Origin: Antitrichia curtipendula
Taxonomy: Eukaryota > Streptophyta > Bryopsida > Hypnales > Leucodontaceae
Length of the DNA stretch: 64,000 bases
Direction of reading: 5' to 3'
Assembly: GCA_951230915.1 (NCBI GenBank)
Contig: OX579637.1
Span: 6,510,001-6,574,000, forward strand
Below are positions 48,526-60,400 of this stretch, one piece after another; within the stretch, counting starts at the first letter, position 1, and each line of letters opens with the position of its first letter. The position numbers were made by a program, and so were the translations under genes. The notes under the pieces are model-generated. The model did not search any database and was not told the DNA's origin. It saw nothing but the letters and a program-made list of their open reading frames with translations.

Positions 48526-49945
48526 CTTGAATTTAACCAAGTTGGCCTTGTCCTCGGTTTTACGCCTCGTATTCAACATTGTACCCGCTGGGGAGGGATC
48601 CTTCGGGTTCCTTGGCCTTCCCATTTTTTTCCCAAATACTTCGTGCGTCGAGGATGTTAGTTGACCACAAAGGCTTCATGGCAACAAAATGGTTTACCCT
48701 GTTGTAGTAGGCGGATATGGACCTCAATTTCTCGTTGTCATTCGACCAGACAATGTAGCAATCCCACTCCCTGAAGTGCTTGAGAATGGACTTGTCCAAC
48801 CTCATTTGCACCATCATCTTACTGGCCGTCATACTGTGCTGGCCGTTAATCAGGTAGAATTGCCCTCCTTTGATTTCGTCCCATGACTCAGGTTTGGGTT
48901 TCTCCGATTGGTTCATGGGCATGACACACAGAGTTTGCTTGGTGGACTTGTCGGGCATATGCACATAGAAATGCATGACGTCCGAAGCGAGCCTATCCTC
49001 ATGGCTTCGGATGTTCATGTCTGCCGGCGATGAGATGAGTTGCTCAATTGGGATTGACTTCTTCTCGTCAATCGCATACACGTAGGCATCAGTGCAAGTG
49101 GCCCAGTAGTTCTCGTAGGCCTCCGCAGATAATTTGTAGTCGTGATCACACTGAGGGTCGTGAGCCTCTGGGATGTTAGTAACCGCCAAAGCAAAACTAG
49201 TCTCTTCCAGCATTGCTTCCTCAGGCTTTTGAGTCTTTGATTTCCTCCCGGCACTCAAAGCAAGGTTACTTCTTGCCGGTGGCGGAGGTGGTGTCCTTGA
49301 CTGTTGATTTCTCCTAGCATCCCGGCTGTTCAATGTACCTGGAGTTCCTATGGAAGCTTGTCCCTCCAGTCCTTGAATCGGCATCTCCTAAGACATAGTT
49401 CGCGCAACCATATTCCTCTTTGTGGATTCCAGCTTTGCCTTTAGAACCTTGAAGGTCACAAATAGTGACCTCAGACAATTGCACAGCGTCTTGTCGATGA
49501 TTGTACTTTCGGCTGGAGTTCGGAAGAAGTTGTTGTCAATCTTCTTCTCCAACTCAGGAATTTTGGTCCTGTACTCGGTGGGTTCGAGTGTCTCCAGGAA
49601 CGGCGTGATGTTGAACGGAATTTTTGAGGAGTCCAAGACGATAATGAAATGGCACTGTTCTTCTTCCTTCTTCCCTGTTTGTGTTGTCACGCAATGTATT
49701 TTGATGATGCTCCCCTTGTCATGGGCGATCTCTTTGATTTTCACGTCAAAAGAGACGGAGTAGTATGTGTCGTTGTCTTTATACTTGTACAAGAAGTATC
49801 AGGTTTTTGAACAGTATCATCTTGAGGCTCCAGTTGTCCATCGTCTCGGGGTTCAAGAACTCTTAGTACTCTCCATCGTTGTCGATGTCGTCTCCATCCT
49901 CTTCATCTCGAGCAACATCGCATCTCTTGAAGAACAATTCCAGTC
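48526..49945 (-). pseudogene. ParB-like domain exon, minus-strand paralogue
   Basis: Homologous to 37517-38938. From about 49945 the minus strand reads LELFFKRCDVARDEED, then TAA 49865-49863 (from CAA), then NPETMDNWSLKMILFKNL. A frameshift near 49800 leads to a frame running to about 48562, with TAG 49390-49388 (from CAG). A second small frameshift near 48560 precedes the donor. Key segment: SWDEIKGGQFYLINGQHSM then TASKMMVQM, the ParB/sulfiredoxin-like motif, followed by DCYIVWSNDNEKL and YYNRVNHFVAMKPLW as in the paralogue. A Ser/Pro-rich basic stretch separates the two halves. The 5' limit is approximate. Confidence 0.5.
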
Positions 49946-49999
49946 TTGGTATTTATTCTTCCATCCTGTCATCACGGACAAACATATTGGTGTTTTAGT

Positions 50000-50690
50000 G
50001 GTTTAGCTCGAGTCGAGCTAAATCGGACAGAGTTGAAGTTGAGCTTGCCATCAGTTGTTTGGACTCAACGGACTCAACATAGGGGAGCTCATTCAGCTCG
50101 AGTCGACCTAAATGTCACCAACAGTTTACGGTCATTCCCTATGCGTGTAATCTTGTTATCTTATGGAATTAGCTTGATTCAATTTAATCAATATTTGCAG
50201 GTATTCTTACTGCTCGTCTTTCTTGTCTTAGTGGAGTGGCTCTATTTTCTACGTTCTCTGATTACATTACGGTCACTCTTTAGGTCGGGTCAACCTAATT
50301 CGACGGGAGCACTTGGTTATGGTTTTCCTTTTCTTTCTCGTCAGAATTTGTTCTTTTCTACGCCATTCGACTGAATGTGGGTTACAGTTTAGGTCGGGTT
50401 GACCTGACTTTATAGGTTTTATTGTCGCTACTTCCATTCTGTTATTGCTCTTAAAAGAGTTTAGCGTTTCTTCTATGATCTCTGCCTGTGTTTGGTTTAC
50501 CATTTAGGTCGACTCGACCTAATTGGGATATTGCCCTCGGTGCTCCATCGTGGACGTAATTGTTTCATCATTTGGTGTTCTTGAGTTTGGGTTCTATCGT
50601 TTAGCTCGACTCGACCTAAGTGGATCTTTCAAGTTTGAATCTTATACACAGTGAAAAGGGTTGTAGTCGACCTAAACTGGCGTCGACCTA
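50000..50690. promoter_or_regulatory. Array of AGGTCGA...TCGACCT palindromes 5' of the ParB-like exon
   Basis: Seven or more sites near 50008, 50093, 50281, 50390, 50503, 50600 and 50665, spaced 65-190 bp. The best is TTAGGTCGACTCGACCTAA at 50503. Several show compensated variants (AGCTCGAGTCGAGCT). They lie between the small 5' exon (50737-50858) and the ParB-like exon, so they may be intronic. Confidence 0.7.
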
Positions 50691-50736
50691 AAGTGATCCC
50701 GACCTTAAATTGCAAACCAAGTGAATTCAAGCTCAC

Positions 50737-50858
50737 CTTTGATGTCCTGGCAGGTTTCCGGATTTCGATGTAACTGAAGAATCTCCTCTTGGTTCTTGTG
50801 AAACCGTGAAAATTCCTCAGCGCTGAGGGTTCCGGACCCCAGAAAAAATAATAGTTCC
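50737..50858 (-). pseudogene. Small 5' exon of the minus-strand element gene
   Basis: A 122-bp stretch between a clear acceptor (GATGCAG) and donor (CAAAG then GTGAGC). It is open and encodes YYFFWGPEPSALRNF and RRFFSYIEIRKPA. No domain recognised, no break seen. Linkage to the ParB-like exon ~800 bp away is inferred from strand and splice signals. Confidence 0.45.
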
Positions 50859-50859
50859 C

Positions 50860-52300
50860 TGCATCAACCAGAAGCAATGTACGTAATTAGTTAAACAAAT
50901 TACAACCTTCAGAAAATTGGACGAAACATTCAAAGGCAGTGTTGCCGCGTGCTCATGAATACCAGTTGTGTTGAAAATCCAAATTCCAAACTAGCATTGG
51001 TTTAAAATCGCAGTTGAGTAGCATAAAATGTGTTTATGTTCATGTCTACAATGACAAACATACTAGGAGGTCACAAAAAACAGAAACCTCAAAATTCAGG
51101 CCTAAATGCAGCCTGCAATGTTTGTCCACATTAGAATCCTGAACCACAGTGCAATGTACTTTCAAAAAAGTACTACAGAAAAATATGAAACTCAAATGCA
51201 CTGCATATACAAGCCACACAAAGCAATTTTCAACCAAAACCCTAAAACCCTAGAGAGTGCAGAGGCAGTGAGAAGAGCTTATGAAAATAAACAGTGCAAT
51301 CAACACTATTTGGATCACCTGAAGAATCATTGTAAAATAAAATCTTAAATTCTTTAACATGGACAACATGGACAAGCAGAGATTACAAAAAAAGGTGTAG
51401 ACGAGGTGCAGCAGCCAAGCGCACAAAGAACACTATACCTGAACTAGAAAATGTTCCGTTCTCACTCTCCACCCTCCACGCACTTACTGCTCTTCCACGA
51501 CATGTGTAGATAAGGTGCAGAATCGGGCCAAGTGGCGAACCCTAAATCCGAACTGAAAAACGACGACAAATTCAAAAATCCTCCTCACACTCACTACTCC
51601 TCCACCCTCCACGCAAACTGAAAAATGAAAGTACTCAGAGAAACTGACATACATTTAGATGTTCTTCATTTGCGTCAAAAAGAAATAAGAAAAAAAGGAA
51701 TTCACAATTTGCGTACCAGATCCTATCGATTTGTCAAAGCCGGCGCGGTAAGTGCTCAACCAAACTCTAGAACACACTGACTCCCTCTTCCATGCACTCA
51801 TTGCTCCTCCGCGCCACCCAATGTGACAAACGTGAAGAACAAGACCCTAAACTGCTAGAAATCGTGCTACAATTCATAAACCACTGGGCCACATCAGTCA
51901 CTCACTCTTCCTCACTCCACTCACTACTGTACACACTCACTCCCCCTCCACGAATTGAGTAAACACAGAAACCAACGAAACATGAAGAACACGGTGCTGC
52001 AGAGGGGAACAAACACGGACGACGACAAACAACACGCTGCGAGGTGGAGCAATGCAAAAGGAAACAAACATGCACAACGACGACGAACAATACAACGACG
52101 AATAGCACGGCGAGAGGAACCAGACGGCTGCGCGGTTCGCCACAGGGAGAGAGAAGACTCCCCAAACCAACACCGAGCCTTTCGGAGCTGATTGCCCCCG
52201 ACCGGCACCGAGCCTATATTTTGACTCGGACCTAGTTCCGGAGCTGATCGCCCCCCCTCCCCCTTCGGCCAAACCTAGTTCCAAACTTCTCATCCCTACC
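50860..52300. other. Non-coding region with imperfect ~130-bp repeats
   Basis: A CTCACTC(T/C)...CCACCCTCCACGCA(C/A) motif recurs near 51460, 51590, 51790 and 51910, each followed by ACTCACTACT-like sequence. The GC-richer stretch at 51900-52300 is open in several frames without a recognisable product. It could be the 5' region of the minus-strand gene. Confidence 0.4.
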
Positions 52301-54424
52301 GACCTTGAAACGAATGTATTCCGAGCCTCTCAACTTTGTTGAGCCTCATATGAACCTAGTTTCCGAAGTGAATCCCACACCCTCCTATGCCAAGCCTAGT
52401 TCCGGGCACATAGAATTTTTGTTGCACCTTTTTCAAAGTTGTCTGAACCACTCTTTAACGTACATTGCAAATGGAACTTCAAAGTCAAATCTAATTCTTG
52501 AAATGCACAAAGTACAAGTGTTAAACTGACCAAAAAAATAGCAGAGAGTAATTTAACCCATAAACAACTTACGTTGCAAACATTTTCTAGCCGATGAATA
52601 ATATAGAACTTCCAAGTACAGGAGAGTAGGGCAACTATTGTTGCTAATAAATTTTCTATAAAAAGGGGCAGTCTTCTAAAGGATCAAGTAATATTCCTAT
52701 GAATTCTCTATTTTACCATTCAAAGGAATTCTTATAATATAAAATGTAATTGGCTGATTTCATCTTCAATATTAAACATTCAAATCTTGTAGAATTTAAA
52801 TTGAATATACAAAATTTGGATTTTAAAAATGCAAAACTTCACTTTCACTTAATCATTTCAAGTCCAAATTTGATGCTTTTACATGATGATTTATTTAAAT
52901 TAATTTATGATGGACTATTTTTAATTCGAGTTTACGATACTATACTACAAATTCACTTCCAGCATTCACTTCTGTATTTTTTCAAGCCAACAATTCACAC
53001 TTTAATTAGTATAATAGATCATTTTGCCCCTAAACCAATTTGTCCTTTAGTTGAAGAATTACTTGATTTTGTACTTCTTTAACATGCATACAAAGTGAGC
53101 CGTTCATATAAAAATTATTAATTCTCATTAAAAATTGAAAACATTTACCTTTCTTGCAAATCTTCACCTATAAATGGCCTATAATGAACTACAGTAAACT
53201 TCACTCTGGTTGTATTAATCTATAATTTACACTTTTAAAACAAATAGATGGCTACTCTCTGTAATAACTACTACATTGTACTTAAATAGAAAATAAAAAA
53301 CAGGCTTACGATATTCCACATACATTTCTTACAATTCAGTATATTACACATAGATGTTTCCTTAAGTTATACAGTCCACACTATTCATAATTGTATTTTA
53401 TGAACTAAACCTTCCTTATTTGGATTATAATATAAAAACACTCCTAGTATGTTAAAAGATTGTTATCCTTCAGGAAATTGTGTCTACATATTGGTGATTG
53501 ATTTCAAATACAATGAACAATAATTGCATTTTGTATTTAAAAAATCTTGCAATGGAAAAAAAATAAAAAAATGTTTCTCACAATTTTCATACTCACCCAA
53601 AAAAATGCAGAAGGTAGAAAGAAATATGCATAGAAGTTGGAAATAATTCCCACATTTTGAATCCATGGCCTATTCAAATAAATGCTATTTTCTTACACCT
53701 AAGAAGTGAATTAAAAAAATTAACAACTTTCTTGCAATAATTTACAAATTCCAACTTTTAATGTCCATAGTCATGAAAAAAATATAGGATAGGTGGAAAA
53801 AAATAAACTAACACAAAAATTAGAAGTAGTTACCACATTTAGAGTTCCTAGCCATTCTATTTGAATGCTTTTCTTTTACATTTAATTAGTGAATTCAAAT
53901 ATAAATAGACCCATCATATTAATTTACAAATTCCAGGAATTAATCCTAAAAGTTGTCTAGAATTATAAAAAAGGTTGGATACAAAGTGTTTTCCTATAGT
54001 AAGTGGATTTGTGAGTTGATTGAATGATGCAATTAATATATAATTGGAATGATTTACAATAATTTCTTTTCAAATCCTACAAGCAAATCAAAATGAGCCC
54101 AAATTCTTACAAGATCAATGAGTAAATTCAATGAATGATCCTATTCGGCTATTATGAAGAATATTACTATTATAATTGAAATGTCAAGTCAATAGAACTT
54201 TAAAAAACACATACGAATATTAAGTCCATATGGTTCGGAAAAAACAAGGCGCACAAAGTTTTGAACAAATATTTTATCAATGTTCAAAAACTGTAGTCAT
54301 TTAGGAACCATTTGAAGTATATGAAAACTCAAAATAATGTAGTTTAAAGATGACTACTACAAAACCTACCATCATGCTATAATAATTTAAAAATGATGAA
54401 ACATGTACTAACACATGTACAAAT
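52300..54424. other. AT-rich non-coding stretch
   Basis: No gene supported. A frame at 52750-53082 is open for ~110 codons, but its composition is that of the surrounding AT-rich DNA and it shows no domain. Confidence 0.5.
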
Positions 54425-57400
54425 ATTTAATTTTCAGCATTCAAATACTTGAAAGCATTTGCAACTTCTACAACTTTGTTGAAGTCGCTTTCAAAATGGA
54501 ATTCTATTAGAATTGACACAGGGAGCCATTAAAGTACAAGCCGAATTTATTCCAAATTGTTTTAATTCACGTGGGGATGGATGAAAGTGATGCGCAACTT
54601 AATATTTCCATGTATTCAAATATTTGAGAATATTTGCAACTTCTACGACTTTGTTGAAGTCGCTTTTAGAATGCAGTTCTATGACATTTGACATAGGGAG
54701 CCATTAAAGTACATGCCAAATTTATTCCAAATTGTTCTAATTCACGTGGGGATGGATGAAATTGATGCGCAACTTAAATATTTCCATGGATTCAAATACT
54801 TGAGAGTATTTGCAAGTTCTTCAACCTTGTTGAAGTCACTTTCAAAATGGAACTCTACTACATTTGACGTAAGGAGCCATTAAAGTACAGGCCCAATTTA
54901 TTCCAAATTCTTTTAATTCACGTGGGGAGGGATGAAAGTGATGAGCAACTTAAATATTTCCATGGATTCAAAGACTTGAGAGTATTTGCAAGTTCTTCAA
55001 CCTTGTTGAAGTCGCTTTCAAAATGGAACTCTACTACATTTGGCGTAAGGAGCCATTAAAGTACAGGCCCAATTTATTCCAAATTCTTTTAATTCACGTG
55101 GGGACGGATGGAAGTAATGCGCAATTTAAATATTTTTATGGATTCAAATACTTGAGAGTATTTGCAACTTCTTCATCCTTGTTGAAGTGGCTTTCAAAAT
55201 GGAATTCTACGAGATTTGACGTAGGGAGCCATTAAAGTACAAGCCAAATTTATTCCAAATTGTTTTAATTCACGTGGGGATGGATGAAAATAATGCGTTA
55301 CATAAATACTTCCATGAATCCAAATACTTGAGAGTATTTGCAACTTCTACAACCTTGTTGAAGTCACTTTCAAAATGGAATTCTATGAGATTTGACGTAG
55401 GAAGCTATTAAAGTGCAAACCGAGTGTATTCCAAATTGTTTTAATTCACGTGGGCATGGATGAAAATATTTGCATAGATTCAAATACTTGAGAGTATTTG
55501 TAACTTCTACGACTTTGTTGAAGTCGCTTTTAAAATAAAGTTCTATGACATTTGACGTAGGGAGCCATTAAAGTACAGACCCAGTTTATTCCAAATTCTT
55601 TTAAATCAAGTGGAGATGCATGAAAATGATGCGCGACATAAATGTTTCCATGAATTCAAATACTTGGGAGTATTTGCAACTTCTACAACTTTGTTGAAGT
55701 CGCTTTCAAAATGGAATTCTATGGCATTTGGTAAAAAGCCATTAAAGTACAAGCTGAATTTATTCCAAATTCTTATAATTCACGTGGGGATGGGTGAAAG
55801 TGATGCGCAACTTAAATATTTCCATGGATTCAAATACTTGAAAATATTTCCAACTTCTATGACTTTGTTGAAATCGCATTTAAAATGGAGTTCTATGACA
55901 TTTGACGTAGGGAGCCATTAAAGTACAGGCCCATTTTATTACAAATTCTTTTAATTCAGGTGGAGATGGATGAAAATGATGCCCAACTTAAATCTTTCCA
56001 TGAATTCATATATTTGAGAATACTTGCAACTTCTACAACCTTGTTGAAGTCGCTTTCAAAATGGAATTCTATGACATTTGGTAAAAAGTCATTAAAGTAC
56101 AAGCCCACTTTGTTCCAAATTGTTTTAATTCATGTAAGGAGGGATGAAAGTGATGCGCAACTTAAATATTTCCATGGATTCAAATACTTGAGAGTACTTG
56201 CAACTTCTTCAACCTTGTTGAAGTCGCTTTTAAAATCCAGTTCTATGACATTTGACGTAGGGAGCCATTAAAGTACAAGCCGAATTTATTGCAAATTGTT
56301 TTAATTCACGTGGGGATGGATGAAAGTGATGCGTTACTTAAATACTTCCATGAATCCAAATACTTGAGAGCATTTGCAACTTCTACAACCTTGTTGAAGT
56401 GGCTTTCAAAATGGAATTCTATGAGATTTGACATAGGCAGCCATTAAGTACAAGCCGAATTTATTCCAAATTGATTTAATTCACGTGGGGATGGATGAAA
56501 GTGATGCGCAACTTAAATATTTCCATGGATTCAAATACTTGGGAGTATTTGCAAGTTCTTCAACCTTGTTGAAGTCGCTTTCAAAATGGAACTCTACTAC
56601 ATTTGGCGTAAGGAGCCATTAAAGTACAGGCCCAATTTATTCCAAGTTCTTTTAATTCCCGTGGGAAGGGATGAAAGTGATGAGCAACTTAAATATTTCC
56701 ATGGATTCAAATACTTGAAAATACTTGCAACTTCTACGACTTTGTTGTAGTCGCTTTTAAAATGGAATTCTATGACATTTGACGTAGGGAGCCATTAAAG
56801 TACAGGCCCAATTTCTTCCAAATTCTTTTAATTCAGGTGGAGATGGATGAAAATGATGCCCAACTTAAATCCTTCCATGGATTCAAATACTTGAGAGTAT
56901 TTGCAACTTCTACGATTTTGTTGAAGTCGCTTTTAAAATGGAGTTCTATGACATTTGACGTAGGGAGCCATTAAAGTACAGGCCCAGTTTATTCCAAATG
57001 GTTTTAATTCACGTGGGGATGGATGAAAATGATGCGTTACATAAATACTTCCATGAATTCAAATACATGAGAGTATTTGCAACTTCTACAACCCTGTTGA
57101 AGTCACTTTCAAAATGGAATTATATGGCATTTGGTAAGGAGCCATTAATGTACAAGCCAAATTGATTCCAAATTGTTTTAATTCACGTGGGCATGGATGA
57201 AAGTGATGCGCAACTTAAATATTTCCATGGATTCAAATACTTGAAAATACTTGCAACTTCTACGAATTTGTTGTAGTCGCTTTTAAAATGGAGTTCTATG
57301 ACATTTGACGTAGGGAGCCATTAAAGTACAGGCCCAATTTCTTCCAAATTCTTTTAATTCAAGTGGAGATGGATGAAAATGATACCCAACTTAAATCTTT

Positions 57401-60400
57401 CCATGGATTCAAATACATCAGAGTATTTGCAACTTCTGCGACTTTATTGAAGTCGCTTTTAATATGGAGTTCTATGACATTTGACGTAGAGAGCCATTAA
57501 AGTACAGGCCCAATTTATTCCAAATCCTTTTAATTCAGGTGGAGATGGATGAAAATGATGCCCAACTTAAATCTTTCCATCGATTCAAATACTTGAGAGT
57601 ATTTGCAACTTCTACGACCATGTTGAAGTGGCTTTTAGAATGGAATTCTATGACAGTTGACGTAGGGAGCCATTAAAGTACAGGCACAGTTTATTTCAAA
57701 TTCTTTTAATTCAGGTGGAGATAGATAAAAATGATGCCCAACTTAAATCCTTCCAAGGATTCATATACTTGAGAGTATTTGCAACTTCTACGATTTTGTT
57801 GAAGTCGCTTTTAAAATGGAGTTCTATGACATTTGACGTAGGGAGCCATTAAAGTACAAGCCCACATTGTTCCAAATTGATTTAATTCATGTGGGGATGG
57901 ATGAAAGTGATGCGCAACTTAAATATTTCCATGGATTCAAATACTTGAGAGTATTCGCAAGTTCTTCAACCTTGTTGAAGTCGCTTTCAAAATGGAATTC
58001 TATGAGATTTGACGTAGGGAGCCATTAAAGTACAAGCCAAATTTATTCCAAATTCTTTTAATTCACGTGGGGATGGATGAAAATGATGCGTTACTTAAAT
58101 ACTTCCATGGATTCAAATACTTGAGAGTATTCGCAAGTTCTTCAACCTTGTTGAAGTCGCTTTCAAAATGGAACTCTACTACATTTGGCGTAAGGAGCCA
58201 TTAAAGTACAGGCCCAATTTATTCCAAGTTCTTTTAATTCCCGTGGGGAGGGATGAAAGTGATGAGCAACTTAAATATTTCCATGGATTCAAATACTTGA
58301 AAATACTTGCAACTTCTACGACTTTGTTGTAGTCGCTTTTAAAATGGAATTCTATGATATTTGACGTAGGGAGCCATTAAAGTACAGGCCCAATTTATTC
58401 CAAATTCTTTTAATTCAGGTGGACATAGATAAAAATGATGCCCAACTTAAATCCTTCCAAGGATTCATATACTTGAGAGTATTTGCAACTTCTACGATTT
58501 TGTTAAGGTCGCTTTTAAAATGGAGTTCTATGACATTTGACGTAGGGAGTCATTAAAGTAGAAGCCCACATTGTTCCAAATTGATTTAATTCATGTGGGG
58601 ATGGATGAAAGTGATGCGCAACTTAAATATTTCCATGGATTCAAATACTTGAGAGTATTTGCAACTTCTTCAACCTTGTTGAAGTCGCTTTCGAAATGGA
58701 ATCCTATGGCATTTGGTAAAAAGCCATTAAAGTACAGGCCCAATTTATTCCAAATTCTTATAATTCAGGTGGAGTTGGATGAAAATGATGCCCAACTTAA
58801 ATATTTTCATGAATTCAAATACTTGAAAATACTTGCAACTTCTACGACTTTGTTGTAGTCGCTTTCAAAATGGAATTCTATGACATTAAACGTAGGGAGC
58901 CATTAAAGTACAGGCCCAGTTAATTCCAAATTCTTTTAATTCCCGTGGGGAGGGATGAAAGTGATGAGCAACTTAAATATTTCCATGGATTCAAATACTT
59001 GAGAGTATTCGCAAGTTCTTCAATCTTGTTGAAGTCGCTTTCAAAATGGAATTCTATGAGATTTGACGTAGGGAGCCATTAAAGTACAAGCCAAATTTAT
59101 TCCAAATTCTAATAATTCACGTGGCCATGGATGAAAGTGATGCGCAACTTAAATATTTCCATGGATTCAAATACTTGAGAGTATTCGCAAGTTCTTCAAC
59201 CTTGTTGAAGTCGCTTTCAAAATGGAATTCTATGAGATTTGACGTAGGGAGCCATTAAAGTACAAGCCAAATTTATTCCAAATTCTAATAATTCACGTGG
59301 GCATGGATGAAAGTGATGCGCAAGTTAAATATTTCCATGGATTCAAATACTTGAGAGTATTCGCAAGTTCTTCAACCTTGTTGAAGTCGCTTTCAAAATG
59401 GAATTCTATGAGATTTGACGTAGGGAGCCATTAAAGTACAAGCCAAATTTATTCCAAATTCTTTTAATTCACGTGGAGATGGATGAAAATGATGCCCAAC
59501 TTAAATCCTTCCATGGATTCAAATACTTGACAGTATTGGCAACTTCTACGACTTTCTTGAAGTCGCTTTTAAAATAGAGTTCTATGACTTTTGACGTAGA
59601 GAGCCATTAAAGTACAGGCCCAATTTATTCCAAATCCTTTTAATTCAGGTGGAGATGCATGAAAATGATGCGCAATTTAAATATTTCAATGATTTCAAAT
59701 ACTTGAGAATATTTGCAACTTCTACAACTTTGTTGAAGTCGTTTTCAAAATGGAATTCTATGGCATTGGGTAATAAGCCATTAAAGTACAAGCTGAATTT
59801 ATTCCAAATTCTTTTAAATCACGTGGGGATGAATGAAAGTAATGCGCAACTTAAATATTTCCGTGGATTCAAATACTTGAGAGTATTTGCAACTTCTACG
59901 ACTTTGTTGTAGTCGCTTTTAAAATGGAATTCTATGATATTTGATGTAGGGAGCCATTAAAGTACAGGCCCAGTTTATTCCAAATTCTTTTAATTCAGGT
60001 GGAGATAGATAAAAATGATGCCCAACTTAAATCCTTCCAAGGATTCATATACTTGAGAGTATTTGCAACTTCTACGATTTTGTTAAGGTCGCTTTTAAAA
60101 TGGAGTTCTATGACATTTGACGTAGGGAGTCATTAAAGTAGAAGCCCACATTGTTCCAAATTGATTTAATTCATGTGGGGATGGATGAAAGTGATGCGCA
60201 ACTTAAATATTTCCATGGATTCAAATACTTGAGAGTATTTGCAACTTCTTCAACCTTGTTGAAGTCGCTTTCAAAATGGAATTCTATGAGATTTGACGTA
60301 GGGAGCCATTAAAGTACAAGCCAAATTTATTCCAAATTCTTTTAATTCACGTGGGGATGGATGAAAATGATGCGTTACTTAAATACTTCCATGAATCCAA

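Noticed and set aside
19205..49390. Reassigned stop codons (TAG/TAA as Gln), as in some ulvophyte algae
   Set aside because: TGA interrupts as often as TAG, frameshifts also occur, and TAG and TGA still end frames elsewhere. Methylation-driven decay explains both codons; recoding was not fully excluded.
37517..50858. Bacterial or phage contamination, because of the ParB/MTase-like domains
   Set aside because: Conserved introns with GT/AG borders, shared palindromes with neighbouring plant-type elements and contiguous satellite argue for native eukaryotic DNA.
55023..59912. Several 70-103-codon plus-strand frames with repeated KYFHGFKYLRVFATS peptide
   Set aside because: They are chance open phases of the 175-bp satellite. 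The monomer length is not a multiple of three and the frames stop within one or two monomers.
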